Origin: Streptomyces sp. CB01201
GTDB taxonomy: Bacteria; Actinomycetota; Actinomycetes; Streptomycetales; Streptomycetaceae
DNA: 64,000 nt
Reading direction: 5' to 3'
Assembly (NCBI RefSeq): GCF_002803085.1
Contig: NZ_NNBJ01000006.1
Location: 186,001 to 250,000, forward strand
Part shown: piece by piece, positions 18,171 to 27,816 of the stretch
Numbering within the stretch: the stretch's first letter is position 1
How the letters are laid out: each line of letters starts with the position of its first letter
Notes under the pieces: generated by a model
What the model was told of the DNA's origin: nothing
Seen by the model: the letters and a program-made list of their open reading frames with translations, nothing else
The model's database searches: none
Program-made: the position numbers and the translations under genes

Positions 18171-20339
18171 TCAGCGGCCGAGCCGCCCCCGGACCATGCC
18201 GACCATCGCGTTGAGCTCTTCGATGCGCATCCGCTTGGCCGCGACGAAGAAGACTCCCAGCAGTACGGCACCGCCGACGACCAGTGCCACGACCGATCCT
18301 CCCGCACCCTCGCCCAGGAACTTCAGCAGACCGAAGCCCACCACGCCACCGACCACCGCGGCCGGGACCGCGGCGAGGCAGAGGCGGGCGTACGTACGCA
18401 GGACGTGCGGGCCGTCCAGGTCGCCGCCCAGCCGGTTGCGCAGCCGCCGCCAGGCCACCCCGACGCCCACGGCGTAGGCCAGGCCGTACGAGGCGGCCAT
18501 GCCGACGACCGCCCATCGGGCGGGCAGCACTACGTAGCAGGCGGCCGAGGCCGCCGCGTTGACGGCCGCCACGATCACCGTGTTGTAGAACGGCGTGCGG
18601 GTGTCCTCATAGGCGTAGAAGCCGCGCAGCACGACGTACTGCACCGAGTACGGGATCAAACCGAGGGCGAACGCCATGAGGATGAATCCCATGGACTGGG
18701 CGGCCTGGATGCCACTGGAGGCGTACAGCAGGGTGCACATCGGGACGCCGAGCGCGAGGAACGCGAAGGCGACCGGCACGATCGCGACGGCCGAGTTGCG
18801 CAGCCCCTGCGAGATGTCGTCGCGGACCGCGCCCGGGTCGTCGTCGTGCGCGGCGCGCGAGATGCGCGGCAGCAGCGCGGCCATGACCGAGACGGTGATG
18901 ATGGCCTGCGGCATGCCCCAGATCAGCTGGGCGTTGGAGTAGGCGAGGAAGCCGGCCCCGTCCCGCCCCGACTCCTTGCCCGCCGCCGTGGCCAGCCGTG
19001 TGACGACGATGACGCCGGCCTGGTTGGCGAGCACGAACATCACGGTCCACTTGGCGAGCTTGACGGTCTTGCCGAGTCCGTGGCCCTTCCAGTCGAAGCG
19101 CGGCCGGAACCGGAAGCCGGTCTCCCGCAGATAGGGGAGCATCGCCAGGGCTTGCACGACGAGGCCGAGCAGGGTGCCGATGCCGAGCAGCTTGACGCCG
19201 TCGTGGGGGATCGTCTGGACGCCCATGTGGGACTCGGCGGAGGTGCCGTAGACCCAGATGAACAGGCCGAACGTGCAGATCATCACGATGTTGTTGAGGA
19301 CCGGGGTCCACATCATCGCGCCGAATTTGCCGCGCGCGTTGAGGATCTGGCCCATCACCACGTGGACGCCCATGAAGAAGATCGTGGGCAGGCAGTACCG
19401 GGCGAAGGTGACGGCCACGCTGTTGGCGGCCGCGTCGTTGCCGATGGTGGGCGACATCAGCTGGATCAGCAGCGGCGCCCCGATGACGGCGAGCGCCACG
19501 ATGGTGCCGAGCGCGACCATGACGAGCGTCAGGAGGCGGTTGGCGTAGGCCTCGCCGCCGTCCTCGTCGTCCTTCATGGAGCGCACCAGCTGGGGCACGA
19601 ACACCGAGTTCAGGCCGCCGCCGACGGTCAGGATGTAGATCATCGTCGGCAGGGTGAGCGCGATGGTGAAGGTGTCACCGAGCAGGGCGGCACCCAGCGC
19701 CGCGGTGATCACCAGGCTGCGTACGAAGCCGGTGAGCCGGGACACCAGGGTGCCCGCGGCCATCACCGCGCTGGACTTCATCAGGCTGGAGGCGCGGCCG
19801 GCCGGCTTGCGGGGCGGGGCGGCAACGGGTTCCGGCACCGCGGGGGCCGGGGGCTGGCCCACCTGCTGCTGGTCCCGGTAGAGGTGCGCGAAGGCATCCT
19901 GCTCGGGCAGTTCCTCGCCCGCCTGCGTGACCAGGTCGTCGACGCCCACGAACTGAGTGGTCCGCGCGTCGTCGCCGTAGGGCAGATGGCGCGAGGGGCC
20001 CTCGGGCTCGGGCGGCGGGGTCTGGGCCCAGATCCGCGGGTCGGGTGCGTACTGCTGCGCGGCGGGCTGCTGGTAGAGCGGCTGCTGATCCGCGTAGGTG
20101 CCCGGGGGCGGCGGCGGATGCGCCGCGCGGTCGTAGAGCGCCTCGGTCACCGGGTCCTGGGCGGACAGGTCCTGCGACCGGTACGGGTCGTAGGCGTAGG
20201 CGTCCTGGACGTACGGGTCCGGAGCGGACTGCGGCGGCGGGATCTGCCCCGCCTGGGCGGGTGCCGGAGGCGTGCCCCCGGAGGGCGCGGCGCCGCTGCC
20301 GCTGCCCTGCCCACGGTCACCGTCGTACGGCGCGTTCAT
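18171..20339 (-). CDS. murJ: Lipid II flippase MurJ (MviN)
   Basis: MurJ flips the peptidoglycan precursor lipid II across the membrane. The 722-residue product has a cytoplasmic N-terminal extension of about 190 residues rich in Pro, Gln and Ala, then about 14 membrane segments of the MOP superfamily. The start of the core, SSAVMAAGTLVSRLTGFVRS, is the MurJ signature. ATG 20339 follows GAGGTGGGG. The gene lies between the DUF6049-like gene and the pseudokinase on the same strand, with 45-base and 128-base gaps. The extension may bind division or regulatory proteins, but nothing in the sequence names them. Confidence 0.95.
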   Translation of the reverse strand: MNAPYDGDRGQGSGSGAAPSGGTPPAPAQAGQIPPPQSAPDPYVQDAYAYDPYRSQDLSAQDPVTEALYDRAAHPPPPPGTYADQQPLYQQPAAQQYAPDPRIWAQTPPPEPEGPSRHLPYGDDARTTQFVGVDDLVTQAGEELPEQDAFAHLYRDQQQVGQPPAPAVPEPVAAPPRKPAGRASSLMKSSAVMAAGTLVSRLTGFVRSLVITAALGAALLGDTFTIALTLPTMIYILTVGGGLNSVFVPQLVRSMKDDEDGGEAYANRLLTLVMVALGTIVALAVIGAPLLIQLMSPTIGNDAAANSVAVTFARYCLPTIFFMGVHVVMGQILNARGKFGAMMWTPVLNNIVMICTFGLFIWVYGTSAESHMGVQTIPHDGVKLLGIGTLLGLVVQALAMLPYLRETGFRFRPRFDWKGHGLGKTVKLAKWTVMFVLANQAGVIVVTRLATAAGKESGRDGAGFLAYSNAQLIWGMPQAIITVSVMAALLPRISRAAHDDDPGAVRDDISQGLRNSAVAIVPVAFAFLALGVPMCTLLYASSGIQAAQSMGFILMAFALGLIPYSVQYVVLRGFYAYEDTRTPFYNTVIVAAVNAAASAACYVVLPARWAVVGMAASYGLAYAVGVGVAWRRLRNRLGGDLDGPHVLRTYARLCLAAVPAAVVGGVVGFGLLKFLGEGAGGSVVALVVGGAVLLGVFFVAAKRMRIEELNAMVGMVRGRLGR

Positions 20340-20384
20340 GGTTACCCCACCTCATCGTCCCCGGCCGACCGGCCACGACATAGC

Positions 20385-22709
20385 TCAATGGTCCACTTTC
20401 TCACCCGGGCCGGGCGTGGCCCCGCTTTCCGGACCGGTGTCCGGTGTCGGGTCACTCGGCTGCCCGGGATCGGCGTCCGCCGAACCGTTCGACTGGCCCG
20501 GATCGTCGTCGCCCTCGGACTCCTCACGAGCCATGGAACGCTTGCGATGGGTGTACATCCTGATGCCGGCGAGCACCAGGAGCAGGACGCCGCCCGCGAT
20601 GACCAGCATCACCGTCGGAGTGATCTCGGAGACCTGGACGGTGAACTCCATCGGCTCACCGTACGGCGTGCCGTCCTGGGTGTAGAGCCGCGCTGTCACC
20701 GGGACGGGACCGTTGGCGTTGGCGATCGCGGTGAACTTCACCGACTGGCTGCGGTCGCCGTCGACCTTCACCGGCTGTTCACCGACCGCGTCGCCGTCGG
20801 CGCCCAGCTGCAGGCGGGTGGGGCTCTTCGGCTGGATCTTGAGCACCAGGTGATCGACGCCCTGCACCAGTTTGTTCTGCACGGTGACGGCGATGGTCGC
20901 GCTGCGCCCGGACATGGTGGCGGTCGACTTCTGGATGAGATGGACCTGATCGGCCAGGCCGTCCAGGTAGAGCTGAACGCCCGAGCGGTAGTTCTGAGCG
21001 CCGCCCGAATCGCCGCGCCACGACGTGGACATCTCGCGGTTGATCGCGTTGCCGAAGGGCGTGACCACCCGGTCGGGCGCAGTCAGGATCACCTTGAACC
21101 GCTCCAGGGTGCCCTGGGTGTCCTTCATGTCCTGGAAGGCGTCGAGCGGCAGTTCCTGCTGGCGCAGCGCGTCGGGGTAGGCGCCCGCGCCGGGCACCCG
21201 CGTCGTGGCGAGCGGATCGGGCTTGGTGGCGGCCGCCGCGCCGAGGTCGACGAGGGGCTGGGTCCAGCGCTGGGGATCCAGCGCGTGCAGTGCGGTGGCC
21301 ATCGTCTGGGCCTGGCTGACGGTCGGCATGCGTTGCGGGGCGACGACGATGCTGCGCTGCTTGTCGGTGTCCTGGAGCGTCGTCGCGAGAGTCTGCGCCA
21401 GGAATTCCTGCACGGCCAGGGTCGAGGTGTTCGCCAGGGACATGTCCCCCTGGAAGGCGGTGGAGAGCCGGGCGTCGGCGACGATGGCGTTGGCACCACC
21501 GCCGATCGGCCTGGCCGCCGTGGGCGTGTAGGCCAGCGCGCCGTCGCGCAGGCTGTCGCTGCGCGCGATCACGTTGTGCGCGCCGGCCGAGGTGGCCACG
21601 TCCACGATCGACGGGTCGACGGCGCCGTCCACGGGCCAGGCGTAGTCGACCGACGGGGTCACGTGCAGGATCGTGTCGACGGTCTTCTGTGCGACCTCGG
21701 TGGCGCTCTGCAGATGACCGAGGGAGCCGGGGACGTCCCGGCCGTGGTGGGCGAGCGAGGCGAGATCCGGGTCGGCGAATGGCAGCGCGACCACCTTCTC
21801 GCCCTGGACCGAGGCTTCCAGCTGGCTCAGCCACGCCTTGGCGACATCCTGGCCGGTGCCGTTGACCAGGCTGTCGCCGACCTTGATCTTGTAGTTCCGG
21901 GTCATCGCGTCGACGGTGGCCAGCAGGTCGGGGTCGATCACCCAGGTCACGGGCAGCTGCTTGCCGAGCGAGACCATCTGCTCAAGGCGGCCACCGGGCC
22001 CGATGTCCCGGGCCAGGGAATCATCGGCGAACACCGGCGTCTGCTGGGCGTCCGAGCCGGTCTGGGCGGTGAGGTGGGACGAGGAGATCAGCGGCCACAG
22101 GAAGGTGAGCTGGCTCTTCTTGCCGTCGACGGCGTCCGGCTGCCAGGGCAGGAGCGTGTGCTGGATGCCGAGCATCTGGTCGTAGTGCTGGTTCGCGGTC
22201 TGACCCGACAGGGACACGCCGAGCTGATACACCCCGTCGTCGCCCAGGCCCAGCTTGGCCACGGGCACCGAGAGCGTGAAGTCCTGGCTGGTCCCCGCGT
22301 TCAGCTTGGCGAACTTCACCGTCGGGCCGTCGCTGAGTTCGGCGCCGTCGGTCGCCGAACTGGTGGCGCTGTGACGCGCCGCCTCGTCGATCGCCGAGCG
22401 GCCGGAGAGCTTCTGGCCCACCCGCAGTCCCACATGGGCGCTGGTGACGGCCTGGTTGCCGGTGTTGGTCACCGTGCCGGAGATCGTCAGCGTGTCGCTC
22501 TTGACCGGCGCCTGAGGGGCCACCGAGTCGAGCGAGACCTGGACGCTCTGGCCGCTCACCGCGTCCGTGGCAGCGTGTGCCGCCGAGGTGGCCGTGGCGG
22601 ACAGCAGACCGGCGAACAAGGGGGCGCCGACGAGCAGTGCCGCCGTACGCCGGAGCCACCGGCGGGCAGGAGAGGGAGTCATCCCCTGGATATCTGCCGC
22701 CTCGGCCAC
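20385..22709 (-). CDS. Large secreted/membrane-anchored protein (DUF6049-like)
   Basis: The 774-residue product has an N-terminal export signal (RRTAALLVGAPLFAGLL, then an AHA-type cleavage region). A long extracytoplasmic part of Ig-like beta segments follows, and a single C-terminal membrane helix (VMLVIAGGVLLLVLAGI) precedes a basic and acidic tail. This layout fits the actinobacterial family found beside murJ, whose function is unknown. The position suggests a role in envelope assembly (inference). The start is uncertain: GTG 22709 is chosen, with ATG 22682 and ATG 22760 as alternatives, none with an ideal ribosome site. Confidence 0.8.
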   Translation of the reverse strand: MAEAADIQGMTPSPARRWLRRTAALLVGAPLFAGLLSATATSAAHAATDAVSGQSVQVSLDSVAPQAPVKSDTLTISGTVTNTGNQAVTSAHVGLRVGQKLSGRSAIDEAARHSATSSATDGAELSDGPTVKFAKLNAGTSQDFTLSVPVAKLGLGDDGVYQLGVSLSGQTANQHYDQMLGIQHTLLPWQPDAVDGKKSQLTFLWPLISSSHLTAQTGSDAQQTPVFADDSLARDIGPGGRLEQMVSLGKQLPVTWVIDPDLLATVDAMTRNYKIKVGDSLVNGTGQDVAKAWLSQLEASVQGEKVVALPFADPDLASLAHHGRDVPGSLGHLQSATEVAQKTVDTILHVTPSVDYAWPVDGAVDPSIVDVATSAGAHNVIARSDSLRDGALAYTPTAARPIGGGANAIVADARLSTAFQGDMSLANTSTLAVQEFLAQTLATTLQDTDKQRSIVVAPQRMPTVSQAQTMATALHALDPQRWTQPLVDLGAAAATKPDPLATTRVPGAGAYPDALRQQELPLDAFQDMKDTQGTLERFKVILTAPDRVVTPFGNAINREMSTSWRGDSGGAQNYRSGVQLYLDGLADQVHLIQKSTATMSGRSATIAVTVQNKLVQGVDHLVLKIQPKSPTRLQLGADGDAVGEQPVKVDGDRSQSVKFTAIANANGPVPVTARLYTQDGTPYGEPMEFTVQVSEITPTVMLVIAGGVLLLVLAGIRMYTHRKRSMAREESEGDDDPGQSNGSADADPGQPSDPTPDTGPESGATPGPGEKVDH

Positions 22710-22902
22710 GCGCTCGCCCGTCCCTCGCTGTCGTCGCTGTCGGTTGCTGCGTCCACGCATGGTAACGATGCGGACTGTGGCGAAGTGCCGCGGACTGCTC
22801 CACATGATCGGAAGAGTGCCGCACGGACGGGCGGCCGCGCATACCGGGTCCCGCATTAAACGGTGACGACCCGGTCGGTCGGGCCACGTACCCTTTTCTG
22901 TT

Positions 22903-24345
22903 GTGCCGAACGCCAATGAAGACAATCCCAGTGCACTGAGCCAGGTGCAGCGCCGCGCGGTGAGCGAACTGCTGCGGGTGTCCCCCGTCGCGGACGACCT
23001 CGCCATCCGATTCGAGGAGGCGGGGTTCTCGCTCGCCCTCGTCGGCGGCTCGGTCCGGGACGCTCTGCTCGGGCGGCTCGGAAACGACCTGGACTTCACC
23101 ACGGACGCCCGTCCCGAGGACGTGCTGAAGATCGTGCGGCCGTGGGCCGACGCGGTCTGGGAGGTCGGGATCGCCTTCGGCACGGTCGGCTGCCAGAAGG
23201 ACGGCTACCAGATCGAGGTCACGACCTACCGGTCCGAGGCGTACGACCGCACCTCGCGCAAGCCCGAGGTGTCCTACGGCGACTCCATCGAGGACGACCT
23301 GGTGCGACGGGACTTCACCGTCAACGCGATGGCCGTGGCGTTGCCGCAGAAGGAGTTCGTCGACCCGTACGGAGGCCTTGAAGACCTCGCGGCGCGGATG
23401 CTGCGCACGCCCGGGACGCCTGAGGAGTCCTTCTCGGACGACCCGCTGCGGATGATGCGAGCCGCGCGCTTCGCCGCCCAGCTGGACTTCGAGGTGGCTC
23501 CCGAGGTCGTGACCGCCATGACGGACATGTCCGCCCGTATCGAGATCGTCTCGGCGGAACGGGTACGGGACGAACTCAACAAGCTGCTGCTCTCGGCCCA
23601 CCCGAAGAAGGGGCTGCGGCTCCTGGTGGACACGGGTCTGGCCGAGCACGTCCTGCCGGAGCTGCCCGCCCTGCGGCTTGAGAGTGACGAACACCACCGG
23701 CACAAGGACGTCTACGAGCACTCGCTGACCGTGCTGGACCAGGCGATCGATCTGGAGCAGGACGGCCCGGACCTCGTGCTGCGCCTCGCGGCGCTGCTGC
23801 ACGACATCGGCAAGCCGAGGACGCGACGCTTCGAATCGGACGGACGGGTCTCCTTCCACCACCACGAGGTGGTCGGCGCGAAGATGACCAAGAAGCGGAT
23901 GACCGCGCTGAAGTACTCGAACGAGATGGTCAAGGACGTCTCCAAGCTGGTCGAGCTGCATCTGCGCTTCCATGGGTACGGCACCGGGGAGTGGACCGAC
24001 TCGGCCGTGCGCCGGTACGTCCGTGACGCCGGGCCGCTCCTCGACCGGCTGCACAAGCTGACCCGCTCGGACTGCACCACGCGCAACAAGCGCAAGGCGA
24101 GCGCGTTGTCCCGTGCCTACGACGGCCTGGAGGACCGCATCGCGGAGCTTCAGCAGCAGGAGGAGCTGGACTCGATCCGCCCCGACCTCGATGGCAACCA
24201 GATCATGGAGATCCTGGGGGTCGGCCCGGGGCCGGCGATCGGCGAGGCGTACAAGCACCTGCTGGAACTGCGCTTGGAGAACGGGCCGATGGAGCATGAC
24301 GCGGCGGTCGCGGCCCTGAAGGAGTGGTGGGCCTCGCGGGGCTGA
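22903..24345 (+). CDS. cca: CCA tRNA nucleotidyltransferase
   Basis: This enzyme adds or repairs the CCA end of tRNAs without a template. The 480-residue product has the nucleotidyltransferase signature GGSVRD at 48-53 and the metal-binding DLDF at 62-65. The tRNA-binding head with ERVRDELNKLLLS follows. An HD phosphohydrolase motif, LLHDIGKP, lies near residue 300. GTG 22903 is the start, with no clear ribosome site, so the message may be leaderless. It is divergent from the DUF6049-like gene and convergent with the MFS gene across a parS palindrome. It could be labelled PcnA, but the motif set fits CCA addition better. Confidence 0.94.
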   Translation: MPNANEDNPSALSQVQRRAVSELLRVSPVADDLAIRFEEAGFSLALVGGSVRDALLGRLGNDLDFTTDARPEDVLKIVRPWADAVWEVGIAFGTVGCQKDGYQIEVTTYRSEAYDRTSRKPEVSYGDSIEDDLVRRDFTVNAMAVALPQKEFVDPYGGLEDLAARMLRTPGTPEESFSDDPLRMMRAARFAAQLDFEVAPEVVTAMTDMSARIEIVSAERVRDELNKLLLSAHPKKGLRLLVDTGLAEHVLPELPALRLESDEHHRHKDVYEHSLTVLDQAIDLEQDGPDLVLRLAALLHDIGKPRTRRFESDGRVSFHHHEVVGAKMTKKRMTALKYSNEMVKDVSKLVELHLRFHGYGTGEWTDSAVRRYVRDAGPLLDRLHKLTRSDCTTRNKRKASALSRAYDGLEDRIAELQQQEELDSIRPDLDGNQIMEILGVGPGPAIGEAYKHLLELRLENGPMEHDAAVAALKEWWASRG

Positions 24346-24350
24346 GGTCT

Positions 24351-24364
24351 GTTTCACGTGAAAC
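24351..24364. promoter_or_regulatory. parS: parS site after cca
   Basis: Perfect GTTTCACGTGAAAC six bases past the cca stop, 30 bases from the next parS. Confidence 0.97.
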
Positions 24365-24377
24365 ATGACGTGACGGC

Positions 24378-24425
24378 GAGAGGCGGGGGGCGGTGTTTCA
24401 CGTGAAACACCGCCCCCCGCCTCTC
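24378..24425. terminator. parS: 48-bp perfect palindrome with parS at its centre
   Basis: Two 24-base arms (24378-24401 and 24402-24425) are perfect inverted copies, and the central 14 bases (24395-24408) are a perfect parS. The outer arms are G-rich and C-rich, as in terminator stems. It lies between the convergent cca and MFS genes, so it can end transcription from both sides and also load ParB. Confidence 0.9.
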
Positions 24426-24465
24426 TATCGCTCGGCCACCGACACCTGCCGCCTCGGCGTATCCC

Positions 24466-25734
24466 TCAGGTGCGCGAGAAGCGGATCATGAATGCGGCCA
24501 CCGCCGTGTAGAGGAGAGCCACGGTGACGACGAGGGGGGCGGAGCGGCCGTCTGCCGGAAGCATCAGGGCAGCGACCGCGGCGGCCCCGACGAACGCCAT
24601 GTTGAACAGGACGTCGTAGAGGGAGAAGATCCGGCCGCGGTAGGAGTCGTCCACCGTGGACTGGATCACCGTGTCTGTAGTGATCTTCGCGCCCTGGGTG
24701 ATGAGGCCCAGGACGAATGCGGCGACCAGCATCGGCGTGGGTGCGAAGGGCAGGCCGAGCGCCGGTACGAGGACGGCGGCGGCCGCCGAGCACACCACGA
24801 TCCACCGGAACGGGCCGAGCCGCGCGACCGTCCACGGGGTCAGGACGGCCGCCGCGAAGAAGCCCGCCCCCGAGACGCCGACGGCGAGTCCGAGCAGCGC
24901 GAGGCCGCCCGTACCGGTGTTCCGCTCCGCCCCGTCGGTCCAGGCGTACCGGCACAGCATCAGGAGCATCACGGTCAGGGCGCCGTAGCAGAACCGCATC
25001 AAGGTCATTGCGGTGAGCACCAGGGCCGCCGGCCTGCGCCGGCTCAAGTGCCGTACGCCGTCGGCGAGTCCGCGGGCCGTCGAGCTGAGCACCGCGGCGA
25101 GGCCGGGCCGGGCGCCGGTGGGATCGGGCCCGAGCAGGCCGGGGGGAAGGCGCAGCGAGGCGAGGGAGGCGCAGAGATAGAGGACGGCGCCGAGAAGGAC
25201 GGTGGCGGCGTCCGCGTCGACCACCAGTCGCAGGGCGAAGGCAAGGCCACCGCCCGCGGTCGCCGCCAGCGTTCCGGCTGTCGGGGAGAGCGAGTTGGCC
25301 ATCACGAGGCGCTCGGCGTCGACCACCCGGGGCAGGGACGCGGAGAGCCCGGCGAGGACGAAGCGGTTGACGGCCGTCACGGCCAGTGCGGAGGCGTAGA
25401 AGAGCCAGTCGGGCGCGGATCCGAGCACGAGCAGTGCCGTGCAGCCGGCGAGGAGGGCCCGCAGGAGGTTGCCGTAGAGGAAGACCGAGCGCCGTCGCCA
25501 ACGGTCGAGCAGAACTCCCGCGAACGGCCCCACCAGCGAGTACGGCAGGAGCAGGACGGCCATGGCGGAGGCGATCGCGCCGGGGGATGCCTGTTTCTCG
25601 GGGGAGAAGACGACGTAGGTGGCCAGGGCGACCTGATAGACGCCGTCCGCGGCCTGGGACAACAGGCGTACCGCCAGCAGATGCCGGAAGTGCTTCAGAC
25701 GCAGGAGCACGCATAGGTCACGTACGACGGGCAT
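24466..25734 (-). CDS. MFS transporter
   Basis: The 422-residue product is a major facilitator superfamily carrier with about 12 hydrophobic segments and the family loop motif between helices 2 and 3 (GVLLDRWRRRSVFLYG). It is probably a proton-coupled exporter; the substrate cannot be read from sequence. ATG 25734 is chosen as the last start before the first helix; a GTG five codons upstream (25749) is also possible, and neither has a good ribosome site. It points toward cca, with the parS palindrome between them, and lies downstream of the ino1 terminator. Confidence 0.88.
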   Translation of the reverse strand: MPVVRDLCVLLRLKHFRHLLAVRLLSQAADGVYQVALATYVVFSPEKQASPGAIASAMAVLLLPYSLVGPFAGVLLDRWRRRSVFLYGNLLRALLAGCTALLVLGSAPDWLFYASALAVTAVNRFVLAGLSASLPRVVDAERLVMANSLSPTAGTLAATAGGGLAFALRLVVDADAATVLLGAVLYLCASLASLRLPPGLLGPDPTGARPGLAAVLSSTARGLADGVRHLSRRRPAALVLTAMTLMRFCYGALTVMLLMLCRYAWTDGAERNTGTGGLALLGLAVGVSGAGFFAAAVLTPWTVARLGPFRWIVVCSAAAAVLVPALGLPFAPTPMLVAAFVLGLITQGAKITTDTVIQSTVDDSYRGRIFSLYDVLFNMAFVGAAAVAALMLPADGRSAPLVVTVALLYTAVAAFMIRFSRT

Positions 25735-25757
25735 GTGAGCAAGCGTCACATATGAAA

Positions 25758-25793
25758 AGGGTCCCCGTGCGCCAGCTGGCACACAGGGACCCT
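25758..25793 (-). terminator. Terminator after ino1
   Basis: The arms AGGGTCCCCGTGCGCC and GGCACACAGGGACCCT form an imperfect stem around AGCT. It starts 22 bases past the ino1 stop and separates ino1 from the MFS gene. Confidence 0.8.
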
Positions 25794-25814
25794 CAGCCGT
25801 TCAGGATGCGAGCT

Positions 25815-26897
25815 CTAGCGCTCGACCTCACCCTTGATGAACTTCTCGACGTTGGCGAAGGCCTCGTCGTCGAAGTACTGCACCGGCGGGGACTTCATGA
25901 AGTAGCTCGACGCCGACAGGATCGGACCGCCGATGCCGCGGTCCTTGGCGATCTTCGCGGCGCGCAGCGCGTCGATGATGACGCCCGCGGAGTTCGGGGA
26001 GTCCCAGACCTCAAGCTTGTACTCAAGGTTCAGCGGAACGTCACCGAAGGCGCGGCCCTCAAGGCGCACGTACGCCCACTTGCGGTCGTCCAGCCAGGCG
26101 ACGTAGTCCGAGGGGCCGATGTGGACGTTCTTCTCGCCCATGTCGCGGTCCGGGATCTGCGAGGTGACGGCCTGCGTCTTCGAGATCTTCTTGGACTCCA
26201 GGCGGTCGCGCTCCAGCATGTTCTTGAAGTCCATGTTGCCGCCGACGTTGAGCTGCATGGTGCGCTCAAGACGGACACCGCGGTCCTCGAACAGCTTCGC
26301 CATCACGCGGTGCGTGATGGTGGCGCCGACCTGCGACTTGATGTCGTCGCCGACGATCGGGACGCCGGCCTCGGTGAACTTGTCCGCCCACTCCTTGGTG
26401 CCGGCGATGAAGACCGGGAGGGCGTTGACGAACGCGACCTTGGCGTCGATGGCGCACTGCGCGTAGAACTTCGCCGCGTCCTCGGAGCCGACCGGCAGGT
26501 AGCAGACCAGAACGTCGACCTGCTGGTCCTTGAGGACCTGGACGACGTCCACGGGAGCCTCGGCGGACTCCTCGATGGTCATCCGGTAGTACTTGCCGAG
26601 ACCGTCCAGGGTGTGGCCGCGCTGGACCGTGACGCCCTTGTTCGGGACGTCGCAGATCTTGATGGTGTTGTTCTCGCTGGCGCCGATGGCGTCCGAGAGG
26701 TCGAGGCCGACCTTCTTGGCGTCGACGTCGAACGCGGCGACGAACTCCACGTCACCGACGTGGTAGTCGCCGAACTGGACGTGCATCAGACCCGGGACCT
26801 TGGTGGCCGGGTCGGCGTCCTTGTAGTACTCGACGCCCTGCACCAGCGAGGCGGCGCAGTTGCCCACGCCGACGATGGCTACGCGAACCGAACCCAT
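25815..26897 (-). CDS. ino1: myo-Inositol-1-phosphate synthase
   Basis: The enzyme converts glucose 6-phosphate to inositol 1-phosphate with NAD, the first step toward phosphatidylinositol and mycothiol in actinobacteria. The 360-residue product is the short prokaryotic form. It starts [18 protein letters not shown] with an NAD-binding motif, and has the family segments [15 protein letters not shown] and [13 protein letters not shown] 26897 follows GGGAGCAACCGG. PadR lies just upstream on the same strand (50-base gap), so the two may be one unit. Confidence 0.96.
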   Translation of the reverse strand: MGSVRVAIVGVGNCAASLVQGVEYYKDADPATKVPGLMHVQFGDYHVGDVEFVAAFDVDAKKVGLDLSDAIGASENNTIKICDVPNKGVTVQRGHTLDGLGKYYRMTIEESAEAPVDVVQVLKDQQVDVLVCYLPVGSEDAAKFYAQCAIDAKVAFVNALPVFIAGTKEWADKFTEAGVPIVGDDIKSQVGATITHRVMAKLFEDRGVRLERTMQLNVGGNMDFKNMLERDRLESKKISKTQAVTSQIPDRDMGEKNVHIGPSDYVAWLDDRKWAYVRLEGRAFGDVPLNLEYKLEVWDSPNSAGVIIDALRAAKIAKDRGIGGPILSASSYFMKSPPVQYFDDEAFANVEKFIKGEVER

Positions 26898-26947
26898 TCC
26901 GGTTGCTCCCTGTTCGATCTCTTCGAAGTCCTGCGTACGCAGGGCCT

Positions 26948-27631
26948 TCAGTTGGCGGTGTCCTCGGACGGATCCGGCCGGGTGCTGTCCCGGTGCCGGG
27001 GCAGACCGCCCGTCTCTCCTGATGTGTGGTCCTGCTGAGCGGAGCCGGTGGCGGGGCCGGATCGCTGATCCCGTCCCGCCCGCTCGCTCTCGATGAGCTC
27101 GTTCAGCCAGCGCACTTCGCGCTCCACGGACTCCATGCCGTGACGCTGTAGCTCAAGCGTGTAGTCGTCCAGGCGCTCGCGCGTACGGGACAGGGAGGCA
27201 CGCATCTTTTCGAGGCGCTCCTCCAGCCGGCTGCGACGACCTTCCAGCACGCGCATCCGCACCTCTCGCTCCGTCTGGCCGAAGAAGGCGAAACGGGCGG
27301 CGAAGTGCTCGTCCTCCCAGGTGTCGGGGCCGGTGTGGGAGAGCAGCTCCTCGAAGTGCTCCTTACCTTCCGCCGTCAACCGGTAGACGATCTTGGCGCG
27401 GCGCCCTGCGAGTGAAGCGGCAAGCGCATCCTCCGGAGCGCTGCCCGGCTCCTCGATCAACCAGCCGTTGGCGACCAGCGTCTTGAGGCAGGGATAGAGG
27501 GTCCCGTAACTGAAGGCCCGGAAGATTCCCAGCGAGGTGTTGAGCCGCTTGCGCAGCTCATAACCGTGCATCGGGGCCTCGCGGAGCAGTCCGAGTACGG
27601 CGAATTCGAGGATGCCGGAGCGTCTGCTCAT
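26948..27631 (-). CDS. PadR-family transcriptional regulator
   Basis: The 227-residue product has a PadR winged helix at about residues 1-85 ([24 protein letters not shown]) and a C-terminal coiled coil at about 120-190 for dimerisation, followed by a low-complexity tail. ATG 27631 follows GAGGCGAAGG. A 33-bp palindrome 35 bases upstream contains the ATGTAT/ATACAT half-sites typical of PadR operators, so it very likely represses itself. It may also control ino1, which follows on the same strand. The ligand is unknown. Confidence 0.92.
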   Translation of the reverse strand: MSRRSGILEFAVLGLLREAPMHGYELRKRLNTSLGIFRAFSYGTLYPCLKTLVANGWLIEEPGSAPEDALAASLAGRRAKIVYRLTAEGKEHFEELLSHTGPDTWEDEHFAARFAFFGQTEREVRMRVLEGRRSRLEERLEKMRASLSRTRERLDDYTLELQRHGMESVEREVRWLNELIESERAGRDQRSGPATGSAQQDHTSGETGGLPRHRDSTRPDPSEDTAN

Positions 27632-27665
27632 CCTTCGCCTCCTCGGTCGTCGGGGACCTTTATGC

Positions 27666-27698
27666 CGTGCTGATGTATCGACTCGATACATCAGCACG
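27666..27698. promoter_or_regulatory. 33-bp PadR operator palindrome
   Basis: Two perfect 16-base arms around a central C (27682) contain ATGTAT and ATACAT. It lies between a candidate promoter (TTGTCG, 17-base spacer, TATCGT on the minus strand, at about 27695-27723) and the padR start. The position fits autorepression. Confidence 0.88.
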
Positions 27699-27816
27699 AT
27701 AGGGCCGCGTCGCGGCTGCGACAAGAGGGACCGTGGTGAACGGCGTCACATCATCAATTCACAGGAGGCAAGTTGCCTGATTTGGGGTGAACTTCGGCCC
27801 TAGGGAGGTTTTGAGC

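Noticed and set aside
18066..22859. A 1597-codon plus-strand open frame across murJ and the DUF6049-like gene
   Set aside because: It is an antisense shadow in a GC-rich region: His/Gly/Arg/Asp-rich with no motif. The opposite strand encodes recognisable proteins with ribosome sites.
22021..24366. A 781-codon minus-strand frame antisense to cca
   Set aside because: It has no family features and overlaps two well-supported genes on other frames.
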